A stretch of DNA of 64,000 bases. It comes from Alopecurus myosuroides. Lineage: Eukaryota > Streptophyta > Magnoliopsida > Poales > Poaceae. Of the stretch, positions 32,683 to 42,867 are shown in pieces. The notes under the pieces are model-generated. The model searched no databases. It saw only the letters and a list, made by a program, of their open reading frames with translations, and was not told the origin of the DNA. The position numbers and the translations under genes were made by a program. How positions within the stretch are numbered: position 1 is the first letter of the stretch; every line of letters starts with the position of its first letter. The stretch is taken from NCBI GenBank assembly GCA_028641055.1, contig CM054057.1:400194541-400258540 (forward strand), given 5' to 3'.

Positions 32683-34794
32683 GCAAGCAAGACGCACAAG
32701 ATACCAAAGTGTACCCGACAACACCAAGTACAGATGCTTTGGGTTCAACGGAAGATAGGTGATACAAAGGTGCGGCAGCGGGCTGCACTAACCAACTACA
32801 GAGACACGCTACAACATCTGGCTAAAAGGAAGGGATAAGATAGCGCATCGGAGCCAACTACCACTAACCTCAAACAAACCCATCCTGGATCTCGCCCCTT
32901 ATCCAAAGAAGCAATCCGAGGATAACCCACACAGTTGGATTAATGAAGGTTCAAGTTATTGTGTCAATAAGCCTATTACTAGTCAAATTATTACTAATTA
33001 AGTGTAAGTTGTCTAATCCTTGTTAGCCAGCCCTATCACCAAGTCATCCATAACCGCGGACAACACGGCTTCTCGAGAAGATTTAACCCTGCAGGGATGC
33101 ACCAATTTGTTCGTACACGTAAGAATAACCCGCCAGGCGGGGATCAAACCCACCAAGCAGGCCACTCAACACAACCCAACTCTTCTTCGCATCAAGCCCA
33201 AAGAACCCCGTGCAATTGAGCGCACGGCTAATCAAGCCCCACGAAGAAAAGGGGACCCTCATAGCACTCTAAGAACGTGTCTCCCTAAATGCCGACTACA
33301 AAAGTTACCACCCTGGCGCCAAGGGTTCGCACCTGCATATGCATGCGGCAAATGGAAAACCCGAACTAAATGAGGCGATTTGGACGAGATGCGAATCGAA
33401 TCAGAGTTGCGGGGGGCTCCCATAGGCGCTTCCCACATGCGGTTAGCGCGCTCATCATGGATCTAGAGGACAAGAACTTTTCCTGAGTTCGACACTAGCA
33501 GGCCTCAAAACCATACCCGGCCTCCTGCCGGTGCCTTATCATCAAATTATTATTACCTCAAACATTAACAGGTGGTTGTTTAAATATCGAGCCCCCAGAA
33601 CATAATAAATATGGTAAAAGAATTAACGGACATCAGACTCGAGCACAACAACCCTAAGCATGCTAGTAAGACACAGGCCAACAAGCAACAGGGTTATAGG
33701 TGTGGAGGAGAGGCTATTTCAGGGTGACAGGATAACATGTGATAGGATCGGAACATAAGCAACGAATCATAAGGCTAGCAGATTAGACAACGGAAAGTAT
33801 CGGTATCAAGTGTGGAAAGGACACAATGGTTCAGGTGAGTGAATACTTGCCTCCAAACTCAGTAGCCTGGTACTGGGCTAACTCCTCTGAAGTAGTATCG
33901 TAAACCTCGTCTGTCTCAACGTCGTCGTCTATTCGAGAAGAAGCAAACAAACAACGAAGAGAGACGGACAATCAATAACATGGCATAATGCACAAACATG
34001 GGATGATGCATGACACTTTATTATATGCATCAATTTAATGATAAAGGACGTAAGAGCAATTTTGAATGGGCCCAATAGCAATTTAAATTGCATTTGGGAA
34101 TTACCCATATGTAATATTAATGAATTAAAAGAATTACAAGTAAACATTAAGTTGAAGTGATTACATGCATGATGAATGATGAAAACAGCAAGAAAACAAC
34201 TTTAGCTTCCAATTGATACCTCATTTGTCAAATTTGGAATTTCAAATAATTAATTATGAATTTTGCAATTTAAAAGATGGAATTAAAGTATTGATTTAAT
34301 GCACCAACTTTATTTGCTCAAAACAGGGAACAAATTGCATATTTGGAATCTACAGGAAATTTTGAATGGAATACATATTTGGTTTGTTGAATTTGGAATT
34401 TTTATGCCCAAGTTATGATGCAATATTAAATGAATTAAACAAGGATTTAATTATTTCACCAATTTAAAATACCCAAAACAGGAAACAAAGGTGATATTTG
34501 GAAAGAGTATTCAATTTTACATGGAAACCATATTTTACATTTTAAATTTGGAGTTAAATTGAATTATTTATAAGCATTTGAAAACCAGGGACTATTCTGT
34601 AGTTTCTGAGGACTTAAAAGAAAACAGGGAGTTCATACAAGCCCCTAGGGCTTCTGTCACGCAGTGTAGCTTGGCACTGGGTCACTGACCCGTGGGGTCA
34701 GTGCCCTGCTGGCACCAGCGTGGCGTGTGTGCGTGCTGGGTGGACTGCCAGGGTCGATGACGGGTGGGGTCACCACCCTGCGCGCGGAAAAAGG

Positions 34795-34880
34795 AATAAA
34801 AGGGGAGGCTTTGCCTCCCCTGGGGCTCGAACCCGCGACCCAGCGTGCGCGCGGACGGAGCGGAACCAACTGGGTTGCGG
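34795..34880 (-). ncRNA. tRNA-like Pol III-type unit inside F LTR
   Basis: On the minus strand: AACCCAGTTGGTT (34876-34864) resembles a tRNA D-arm/A-box. GGGTCGCGGGTTCGAGCCCC (34841-34822) carries a near-consensus B-box (GGTTCGAGCC). AGGGGAGGC-AAA-GCCTCCCCT (34821-34801) is a perfect 9-bp hairpin, and TTTT follows at once. No cloverleaf acceptor stem or anticodon arm could be drawn with confidence, so this is tRNA-derived or tRNA-like, not a functional tRNA. Confidence 0.45.
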
Positions 34881-35449
34881 ATGCGTTTGGTGATAGGTAT
34901 GGGGTGCGTGCGGTTTTGAGGTAAAGTTTCAGGCTTTCTCGTTTTCTGACGAAACTGAACATTGTTCAGTTACTGAACGTTGCGAGGACGAACGACGGCG
35001 ACGTCTTCAGCGATGCTGCGCTGCCGGCGTGCGTGCGCTGTGCTGCGCGGGGCACTGGTGCGTGCGCGTGCCCGCGGATGCAAAGGGGGAAGGAAGAAGG
35101 GACAGGGTGCGCTCACCGAGGGCCTAGGCGAGCGGGAGCGTGGCGACGGGAAGATGATGGTCGCGGCGCCGTCGGCGACAAAACGGAGACGGTGGGGTGG
35201 CCCTGCTGCTCCCCGGGCTCGGCCGAGGTGACGAGGAGTAGGCCGTGCCCGCGGTGGTTCCGTTCCCGCCCCTATCCAGCTCGGAGGGGCTCCATGGCGA
35301 CGGCAATTCCCGGCTGCTCTACTCGGTCGTCTCGGTGGTGGAGGTTCAGAGAAGAAAGCGCAAGGCAGCGAGAGGGAAAGGAAGGAGGAGACGGCGGCGC
35401 GAGGAGCAGGAGGGTGGAGGCTAGGGTTAGGGTGGTGTGCGGCTCGGGG

Positions 35450-35463
35450 AGCTGATATAGGAG
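35450..35463 (-). promoter_or_regulatory. Possible TATA-like element of F LTR
   Basis: Minus strand CCTATATCAGC in a GC-rich block, followed downstream by CCTAACCCTAGCC, a common grass LTR leader string. Weak match to TATA. Confidence 0.35.
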
Positions 35464-36089
35464 GAGGGGGAGCAGGTGGATGTTGCAGGTGGGGAAGGGT
35501 CTCCCCTCCTCTGTCTCCGTACAGAGGAGGAAGACGACAGCAAACGCGGGGGGCTGGGCTTGGGGTAGTAGGTGGGCTCAGCCCACTTGGGCTGGCCTGC
35601 CTCCCCGACAGTTTTTCTTTTTATTTTTATTCCTTTCTGTTTTTTTTTGTAGAGAAAGCAAAAGACAGAATTTGAAAGAGTTTTTGAATTCCTAAATTCA
35701 TGAATTTAATTTGTATTGATTAAGCATTGTAAATGCCCAGTTGCACCACTTTTAGTTTTCAAAATTCAAATGTTTAGCCACTGTTTGAAAAATAAACAAA
35801 AAAAATTGAATTCAATTGAATTTCACATCAAATGTATTAGTTGAAATTTAACCAAGTCAAATTACTAGAAAAATTCAAATTTAAAGAAAACAATTGAATT
35901 GATTATGTTTGTGAATTGTTTTCAAACATTGGAACATACCAAGTATGAACCAAAGATTTGCAATTGATTTGAATTTGAAATGGAAAACAACACAATTAAA
36001 AAAATGCAATGCTCGTGATGGAATGATGCTTAACTTAAGATAACAAAAGCAAAGCACTCTAAGGGTGTTTTCATAATTGGGATGTTACA

Positions 36090-36116
36090 AAACGCCCCCC
36101 CCCCTTGAAGGAATCG
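36090..36116 (-). other. Polypurine tract of element F
   Basis: Minus strand CTTCAAGGGGGGGGGG followed by CGTTTTG and the LTR. It lies directly after the chromodomain stop codon and a CGAG-type inverted repeat. Confidence 0.75.
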
Positions 36117-36129
36117 CGCCCCGAGATTC

Positions 36130-36333
36130 CTACTGAGAAGAGAAAAGGTCCGGATACTTCTTGCGAAGATCCTCTTCGGTCTCCCACGTTGCCTCTTTAT
36201 CGGAATGATGAGACCACTGCACTTTTAAGAACTTGGTGCTCTTGTTGCGAGTTTTGTGCTCGGTCCATCGAGAATGCGAATAGGGTGCTCTTCATAAGAG
36301 AGGTCTTCTTGCAGTTCAATGGAATCATGATCA
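36130..36333 (-). pseudogene. Chromodomain end of element F polyprotein
   Basis: Reads DLSYEEHPIRILD then, after a one-base frameshift near 36270, KFLKVQWSHHSDKEATWE and EEDLRKKYPDLFSSQ before the stop at 36130. The KVQWSHHSxxEATWE block is the chromodomain of Tekay-type elements and matches [15 protein letters not shown] in element G. It is cut from the integrase by the hAT insertion. Confidence 0.85.
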
Positions 36334-36341
36334 ACTGCACG
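36334..36341. repeat. hAT target site duplication, left
   Basis: ACTGCACG, identical to 37435-37442. Confidence 0.93.
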
Positions 36342-36541
36342 CAGTGGCGGCGCCAGGGGTCTTCAGCTGTCTTCAAACGAATACCCAAGTTTTGGAGAAA
36401 CAAAAAATTGTATACATGTTAGCCCATACGATAGGCAGCAGGGCCTAGCCCAGCACGTCCACATTGTTGACCAGAAGCAGTTCCTGCACCCGCGCGTAGC
36501 CATCGACCCGAGTCCTCGACCTACTCCTCGCCTCCTCCACA

Positions 36542-36801
36542 GTGGCCGCGGCGGTGCTGGACCCAGACCCCGACCTCCTCTCCTCCATGGAGGACGGTCC
36601 AGCCCCCCTCGCATGCCGCCCGGCTTCCGGACCCGACCGCCTCCTCCTCCTTGGCTCACTGCTGCTCTACTGCCGTGCCGGGCCAGTGGCGGCTCCCCGA
36701 CCTGCCCCTCCACCGCGGCACTGCTGCACCGTCGGCGCTGGAGCCGGACCACCTCCTCCACACCATGGCCCGACCACTACTTCTCCCCAGCGGCCAGGTA
36801 C
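36542..36801 (+). pseudogene. Possible captured exon in the hAT element, GC-rich
   Basis: A GC-rich stretch open in more than one frame, rich in Pro/Ala/Leu (VLDPDPDLLSSMEDGPAPLA in one frame), followed by GCGGCCAGGTACAAG, which fits an exon end with GT donor, and then AT-rich intron-like sequence. Its composition differs sharply from the rest of the element. It could be a fragment of a host first exon or 5' UTR. No family recognised. Confidence 0.35.
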
Positions 36802-36935
36802 AAGCCTACATCCCCTTTCCCGTCTCTATTATTGGTTTATCTGGTTTGGTATGATTGCTATTTTTTTTGCCGCCTGTTGTACTGTATTAGTAGTAGGCTA
36901 GTACCTTTTAGCAGTCTAGCAGATCTAGTTTAGTA

Positions 36936-37058
36936 CACCCTCCGTCTCAAATTAATTGTCACACAGATGGACAAAATTGAATGTATCTAGACATTATTTA
37001 GTGTTAGGTACATCCACTTTTGTCCATTTTTGTGACAATTAATTTGAGACGGAGGGAG
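36936..37058. mobile_element. Stowaway-type MITE (Tc1/mariner), nested in the hAT element
   Basis: 123 bases with inverted ends CTCCCTCCGTCTCAAATTAA (right end; the left end starts CACCCTCCGTC, one mismatch), about 27 bases each. TA target duplications at 36934-36935 and 37059-37060. The CTCCCTCCGT end is the grass Stowaway signature. Confidence 0.92.
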
Positions 37059-37086
37059 TATATTTTTTGTTTTATTTATAATGTAG

Positions 37087-37272
37087 ATGAAGAACGAGAC
37101 CAGGGCTGCGGCAGTAGCATATTCCGTCGCGGTAAAAAACTTCAAAAGCAAAGAAAATGAGCAATTCAGACAGTTGCGCAGTACTTATCATGTTCAGGTC
37201 AAGAGTAATTCAGAACCCGAAGCAACCCCAATTGTACAAGATGATGAAGCAATCGATGAAAATGATGAATAA
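37087..37272 (+). CDS. Small open exon in the hAT element, unknown product
   Basis: 61 codons from an ATG just after TTTATAATGTAG, which also fits a splice acceptor. The protein is hydrophilic, begins MKNETRAAAVAYSVAVKNF, and has an acidic end (DDEAIDENDE). No known domain recognised. It lies between the MITE and the right end of the hAT element and is the only non-GC-rich open frame there. It could be the last exon of a captured host gene or part of an old hAT gene. Confidence 0.4.
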   Translation: MKNETRAAAVAYSVAVKNFKSKENEQFRQLRSTYHVQVKSNSEPEATPIVQDDEAIDENDE

Positions 37273-37434
37273 ATGAAAGCAGTCAAAAGGTACCGATGTA
37301 TTCTTACGTGCTTGGATCATTGTTTGCGTAAAATTATTATAGTTAGTAGTATAAAAAAATGCTCATATGTTGCATCTAGAACAATTTTGTTTTTACTGTG
37401 AATACCCGGCCACTAAATCCTGGAGCCGCCACTG

Positions 37435-37442
37435 ACTGCACG
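37435..37442. repeat. hAT target site duplication, right
   Basis: ACTGCACG, identical to 36334-36341. Confidence 0.93.
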
Positions 37443-39446
37443 ACATGGATCTTTGAAGCACTTCTTGAGCTGTGACACGTGAAAGACATCGTGCACCTTG
37501 GATAGCTTTTCTGGAAGTTCAAGACGATAGGCATTTTCTGCACGCCTTGAGAGAATGTTGAAGGGACCAATATATCTTGGTGCAAGCTTTCCTTTGACAC
37601 CAAAACGATGAGTGCCTCTGAGGGGAGTTACACGGAGATATGCTTCGTCTCCAGCTGCATAGACCATGTCCCTGTGTTTGCTGTCATAGTAGCTTTTCTG
37701 ACGAGACTGAGCAATCTTCAGATTGTGACGAATGGTGCGAACTTTCTCTTCGGCCTCCTTAACAATGTCAGGGCCTAAGAGTGAACATTCACCAGCTCCA
37801 GACCAATTGATTGGACTCCTGCATCTGCGGCCATAGAGAGCCTCGAATGGTGCCATGCCTAGACTTGCCTGGAAGCTGTTGTTGTAGGAGAATTCAGCAT
37901 ATGGAAGACATTCCTCCCATTTCATGCCAAAAGAGAGACCACATGCTCTGAGCATATCCTCGAGAATCTGATTGACTCTTTCGACTTGCCCTTGAGACTG
38001 AGGGTGATAGGCTGTGCTGAACAGAAGCTTGGTGCCCAAAGCTTCTTGAAAGCTTTTCCAGAAATGAGAAGTGAAGATGCTTCCACGGTCTAAGCTTATT
38101 TCCAATGGAATACCATGAAGAGGAAAAATCGTTGCTGTGTAGAGCTCTGCTAACTAACTAGCTGAGATTGTCTCTTTGACAGGAAAGAAGTGAGCGACTT
38201 TAGTGAGTCGATCAATGACAACGAAGATTGCATCGTTGCCCCTCTTGGACTTTGGAAAACCAGTGACGAAGTCCATTTCAATCATGTCCCACTTCCATTC
38301 AGGAATTTTCAGGGGTTGGAGAAGACCGGCTGTTTTCTGATGAACTGCCTTGACACGCTGACATACATCGCATTCAGAAACGTATTGAGCAATTTCACGT
38401 TTCATACTAGGCCACCAATACAGTGTCTTGAGATCCTGGTACATCTTAGTACTTCCAGGGTGTATGGAGAGAGGAGTTTCATGAGCCTCCTTGAGAATGA
38501 CATCTTTGAGACTTTGAATTTGAGGAACTGCAATGCGTCCTTCGAAGAACACAGTTCCCTTGTCATCAATTGAGAAGGACTCAAATTTCTCATTGCCTGC
38601 TTTGATGTGTTCTACAATCTTCTTGATTTCAGCATCACGAAGTTGTTCAGAACGAATCTTGTCCTCGAGAGTTGGACTGGCTGTCAAGTTTGCAAGATAG
38701 CCTTGAGGAACAAGACCAAGATTCAGTTTTTGGAATTCTTCATGAAGAGGAGGTTGGCTTTCCATGATCATGAGATTATTGCAATACGACTTGCGACTGA
38801 GAGCATCGGCCATAACATTAGCCTTGCCTGGAGTGTAAGAAATGGTAAGATCAAAGTCTTTGATCTTTTCAATCCATCTCCTTTGTCTGAGGTTTAGATC
38901 TGGTTGAGTGAAGATGTACTTCAGACTCTTATGATCGGAAAAGATTTCGGTGCGATTACCCAACAAGTATTGTCTCCATTTCTTTAGGGCAAACACAACT
39001 GCTGCAAGTTCAAGGTCATGAGTGGGATAATTGAGCTCATGTGTGTTCAACTGACGTGAAGCATAAGCCACAACTTGACGTTCTTGCATGAGAACTACAC
39101 CTAGACCTTGGAGAGAAGCATCACAGAGTATTTGGAAAGGTTTGGAAGGATCTGGGCCAACCAGAACTGGTGTAGAAGTGAGTTTAGTCTTCAGGAGATT
39201 GAAGCTTTCATCACATTGTGGAGACCAGACGAACTTCTTGTCCTTCTTTGTGAGGTCAGTGAGAGGTTTGGCAATCTTGGAGAAGTTTGGGACGAAGCGA
39301 CGGCAATAGCTAGCCAAGCCAAGAAAACTTCTTACTTGCTTCACCGTCTTTGGAGGTTTCCAATCAACAATTGCTTTAACCTTTTCTGGATCAATGGCTA
39401 TGCCCTTGGCAGAGATGACATGACCAAGATAAACGACTTCGGAAAT
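37443..39446 (-). pseudogene. RNase H and integrase of element F
   Basis: RNase [17 protein letters not shown] (about 39130), [42 protein letters not shown]. Integrase: zinc finger from [10 protein letters not shown] to CDVCQRV; core D in [10 protein letters not shown] (about 38260), D in SLDRGSIFTSHFW (about 38095) and E in [15 protein letters not shown] (about 37990); then RYIGPFNILSR and SKVHDVFHVSQLKKC near 37460. One in-frame stop lies just upstream of 38150 and another at 39445-39447 (TGA where Trp is expected). Residues for catalysis are intact. The frame is cut by the hAT insertion at 37442. Confidence 0.88.
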
Positions 39447-41621
39447 TCAAAACTCACATTTGGAGAACTTGGCATAGAGACGATGCTCGCGAAGCTTCAT
39501 AAGAGTGAGACGAAGATGTTCTTCATTCTCTTCCTCGGATTTTGAGTAGACAAGAATGTCATCAAGATATACCACAACAAACTTGTCTAGGTATTCATGG
39601 AAGACAGAATTCATGAGTCGAGAGAAGGTCGCCGGTGCATTGGTGAGACCAAAAGACATGACGGTGAATTCATATAGACCGTAGCGAGTGGTGAAGGCTG
39701 TCTTTGGAATATCCTCTTTTCTGATCTTTATTTGATGGTAACCCATTCTCAAGTCCAACTTGGAGAATATAGAGGCTCCAGCAAGTTGATCAAAAAGATC
39801 ATCGATTCGAGGAATTGGATACTTATTTTTGATGGTCTTCTCGTTAAGAGGACGATAGTCAACAACGAGTCTCTTTGTTTGATCCTTCTTCGCAACGAAC
39901 AGAGTTGGGCAACCCCAAGCCGAGGAACTAGGTTGAATGTAACCTTTTTCCATGTACATATCAATTTGTTCCTTCAACAACTTCAGCTCGGGAGTTCCTA
40001 TCTTGTAGGGATGCTTAGAGATTGGAGCAGTACCTGGTTCAAGTTCGATCACGAACTCAACAGCTCTGTCCGGAGGCATTCCTGGCAACTCTTCTGGAAA
40101 GACGTCAGGGAAGTCGCAAACCACCGGAACATTTTCAAGTGAAGGTAGAGGATTTGCATTGAGGGTGCATAGCTGAATGGAACTTGATTCATGTGGAGAA
40201 TAGATTATCTGGCCAGAAGGGTGGAACAGAGTTATTGACTTTTGAGCACAGTCAATTCTTGCTTTATTGGCCTTCAGCCAATCCATACCAAGAATGACAT
40301 CAATGTCAGAATTTCCAAGAAACATGAGAGAAGCAAGGAATATGTGACCTCCAATTAAGATTTGATTGTCCTTACTTATCTTGGAAGTCAACATTTGAGA
40401 TCCCGGGGAGTGAACAGTGATCTGATTGCTTAGTGGAACCACAATTAGGTTGTTTGTTGTGGAAAAGGTCTTTGACACAAAAGAATGTGATGCTCCGGTA
40501 TCAAACAACACTTTAGCTGGAATAGAGTTTACGGGAAATGTACCGAGAACGACGTCAGGAGCTTCCTCAGCTTTGTCGATCTTGACATGATTCACCCTTG
40601 TGGCCCTCCCGACAGGCCTGTTGTTGGAGTTGAAGGCCTTAGGCGGGGGAGCGCGCACCATTGCCTGGTTTGTGTTAGGACGAAGTGGTGGTGGAGGTAG
40701 CTGCCTCTGCGTGCACTTGTCGGCGTAGTGTCCCGTCTGCTTGCACTTGTAGCATGTGACGATGCGAGGAGGCCCTGGCCTTGGCTTCCCCATCGAAGCC
40801 CTTTGATCATGCAGCTGAGCAGGGTTGGGTGGGCGGGGAGCGAAGCCTGGAGAAGTTTGGGCATATGGAGCCCGAGTGACAGCACCATTTGGTACCCAGA
40901 TGCGGCGCTTCTGTGGAGGGGTGGTCATGTTGGAGGAGGAACCACCCTCACGCGAGTGCTTGCGAGACTCCTCGAACGCCTTGCGCCCATTTTCTTCGTT
41001 GAGCGCGGTGTTAACGAGATCCTCGAAGCTGTCGGCCTTGACATTGGTGAGGGCATACTTGAGTTCCGGGTTAAAGCCTCTGCGGAACCTTGCAAACTTC
41101 TTAGCTTCAGTGGACACCTCATCTCCAGCGTATCGAGCGAGGCGATTGAACTCACTCTGATACCCGATGACGTCCAACTTGCCCTGCTTGAGAGAGCAAA
41201 ACTCTTCACGCATTCTTTCCATGAGACCATCTAGAATGTGGTGTTTCAGGAAGGCTTCCTTGAAACGATCCCACGTGACTGGCATGCCAGTTCTCATGGC
41301 CTGGAAGTTTTCCCACCAAGAAGCTGCCTGACCCTTCAGCAGATAGGAGGCATACTTGACCTTGTCTTCTTCAGCTACGTGTGCAATCTCCAGAGCCTTG
41401 GCTATCTCACGGATCCAGTCATCAGCGTCTAGGGGCTCGCGTGTGGCCACGAAGGCTCTCGGACCCAGACTGAGAAACTCCTTGATGCTCACTCGTGGAG
41501 CTGTCTGGTTGATGTGCTGATTAGCCTGAAACTGAGCCATCTGCGTCATGACTTGGGTCATATGAGTCAACAGCTCCGTGATTGGCGGTGGTTCAGGCGT
41601 GGTGTTCCTTGTTGGCGGCAT
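39447..41621 (-). pseudogene. gag-protease-RT of element F (724-codon open stretch)
   Basis: Starts at ATG 41621 ([18 protein letters not shown]). The gag core has [20 protein letters not shown] and [13 protein letters not shown]. The zinc knuckle [14 protein letters not shown] is at about residues 289-302, and protease [13 protein letters not shown] at about 370-382. RT follows with [20 protein letters not shown], motif [17 protein letters not shown] and active site [11 protein letters not shown]; all catalytic Asp residues are intact. It ends at KFSKCEF, where a TGA replaces a conserved Trp codon, after which the same frame continues into RNase H. A single stop therefore separates gag-RT from the rest. 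Confidence 0.9.
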
Positions 41622-41830
41622 CCTGAATGGAAATGCATTTTAGCACAACAATAGAAAATGATAGACTTGGCAACCGAAAGAGCGATTACTATGACGCATG
41701 AATAGATAACCAAAAGGTACACCATCATATGTTCAAGTACAACAGAATATCCAACACACCATAAATGGTTCGAATACCAAAGGATAACTAAACATAGCTA
41801 AGAATGGATACATCGGTACTCCCATGCTAA
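41622..41830 (-). other. Spacer between upstream ORF and gag in F
   Basis: About 210 bases, A-rich on the plus strand, with no ORF. Confidence 0.6.
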
Positions 41831-42232
41831 TCACGCAGGACGGCGGCGAGGAGTACGGCGAGAGGTACGGTGAGGAGTACGCCCACGAAAGTAGGTGGAA
41901 CGACGATCCACGTAGATCTGACGTGGTCTGAGACCGACTCTAGGCGTGGTGAAGTACATAGCGTCGACTCCCTGTGCTCCAAAGCGGGGAATCCCAGTGT
42001 AACCAGCACCAAGGTTAAGGAGTGGACCTCTGATCGGCTCGTAACCTCCAGCATCTGGCAGACAACGCCCAACTGGCTGATCGAAACGTGCAAAGCGCTC
42101 GTCTCCAACAAAGTCTGTGGTGTAAGTTGATGGAGGGATAATAACCCGGTAGGCCAACTCCAAGGTATAACCCGGCCCAAAGGACGCTGCGCAGGATCCG
42201 GCTAAGGATAAAGAAATTTTCGGAAGGTCCAA
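41831..42232 (-). CDS. Short ORF upstream of gag in element F, 5' end missing
   Basis: A frame of 134 codons open to the junction at 42233, with no ATG at its beginning, ending 210 bases before gag. Features: FGPGYTLELAYRVIIPPSTYTTDFVGDERFARFDQP, GRCLPDAGGYEPIRGPLLNLGAGYTGIPRFG, and an Arg/Thr/Pro-rich tail (RGRTPHRTSRRTPRRRPA). I recognise similar upstream ORFs in Triticeae Tekay/Del-type elements but know no function. The repeated RTPRR tail suggests nucleic-acid binding; that is inference. Confidence 0.5.
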   Translation of the reverse strand: MDLPKISLSLAGSCAASFGPGYTLELAYRVIIPPSTYTTDFVGDERFARFDQPVGRCLPDAGGYEPIRGPLLNLGAGYTGIPRFGAQGVDAMYFTTPRVGLRPRQIYVDRRSTYFRGRTPHRTSRRTPRRRPA

Positions 42233-42604
42233 GTTTGTAGGCCCAGTAACCCGGATTGTGGGTTACGGTAAAGGAAGGTTAGGGTTTGTGCGCCGTGTCC
42301 GGGTAGGATCCAGGGTGCGCCTTGGAGGGTAAGCCAGGGGGTACGGGTGCTTTATAAACCGACCCCTAGGAGTAGTTGAGGGATATCTAAGAACCCTAGC
42401 AATATCGCTTGATATCGAGCATCCAGTGTAACCCGAGAGTTGAGTTATTATATTAAGATCGGAGACTCGGCGACTTTGATTGCCGGCTACATGATCGATT
42501 ACCATCATGTTTTCCTCTGAGCTGAACCCTCTCCCAAACGCCTGTGTCGTCTTGCCCCAAGATCAGTTACCCCCGGTAACGTCTGCCGTGATTATCCCAC
42601 GACA
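42233..42604 (+). repeat. Fragment J: 3' part of a Tat-type LTR
   Basis: Ends ...CCCACGACA two bases before a TGGCGCC-type primer site, has a TATA box at 42352, and lacks its left part. Joins element F directly at 42233. Confidence 0.75.
42352..42359 (+). promoter_or_regulatory. TATA box of LTR fragment J
   Basis: TTATAAAC in a GC-rich context about 250 bases before the LTR end. Confidence 0.5.
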
Positions 42605-42606
42605 GT

Positions 42607-42624
42607 TGGCGCCCACCGTGGGGC
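42607..42624 (+). other. Primer-binding site of fragment J
   Basis: TGGCGCCCACCGTGGGGC, one base different from the primer site of element E and with the same two-base GT spacer from the LTR end. Confidence 0.82.
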
Positions 42625-42867
42625 CTGCGTCCAAAGTTGTTTACATCACGGGAGAAGCTCGGAAGAACATGGAGAATCTCGTCGTCGGTGAGATCTACAT
42701 CGACCACAAAGGAGAGAAGACGATGGACGATTCCGGCTGGGGGCCAGAGTCGGACCACCTCGAATCCGGATCTACTGTGACGATCGGCCAGATCAACATC
42801 TTCATCGGTATGGTACGTACGTCTAATTCAGAAGGACAATATCATGTGCATACTACAGGAACTCCTA
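42625..42867 (+). other. Leader of element J, interrupted by H
   Basis: Starts after the primer site and contains an open stretch (EARKNMENLVVGEIYIDHKG and on). Cut by element H at TCCTA (42863-42867); if J continues, it does so beyond element G, outside the window. Confidence 0.55.
42863..42867. repeat. Target site duplication of H, left
   Basis: TCCTA, identical to 54487-54491. Confidence 0.92.

Larger units (their letters stand above)
32245..36089 (-). repeat. 3' LTR of element F
   Basis: The right edge is clear (TGTAACATCCC after the polypurine tract). The left edge is placed at TGTGAAACC because the CAGCGGAA block then lies 212 bases inside, matching 195 and 198 bases in H and G. About 3.8 kb. 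AT-rich near the 5' (right) end, a GC-rich block at about 34650-35600, then the conserved U5-side blocks. Confidence 0.7.
36342..37434. mobile_element. Non-autonomous hAT-type transposon
   Basis: Terminal inverted repeats of 16 bases, CAGTGGCGGCGCCAGG on the left and CAGTGGCGGCTCCAGG (complement of the right end), one mismatch. Perfect 8-bp target duplication ACTGCACG at 36334-36341 and 37435-37442. Length 1093. The CAGTGGCGG ends and 8-bp duplication place it in the hAT superfamily. No transposase. It carries a GC-rich proline-coding segment, a MITE and a small open exon, and it disrupts element F. Confidence 0.92.
32245..42232 (-). mobile_element. Element F: Tekay/Del-type chromovirus, 5' end lost
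   Basis: Minus strand: an upstream short ORF (42232-41831), gag-PR-RT-RNase H-integrase in one frame with two in-frame stops, a chromodomain region, a stop codon, a purine tract, then a 3' LTR starting TGTAACATCCC at 36089. A hAT element (36342-37434) splits the end of integrase from the chromodomain. The right side joins Tat-type fragment J at 42233, so its 5' LTR and primer site are missing. Less decayed than A, B or E. Confidence 0.88.

Noticed and set aside
34822..34880. Functional tRNA gene
   Set aside because: A- and B-box-like strings exist, but I could not draw an acceptor stem or anticodon arm, so it is listed only as tRNA-like.
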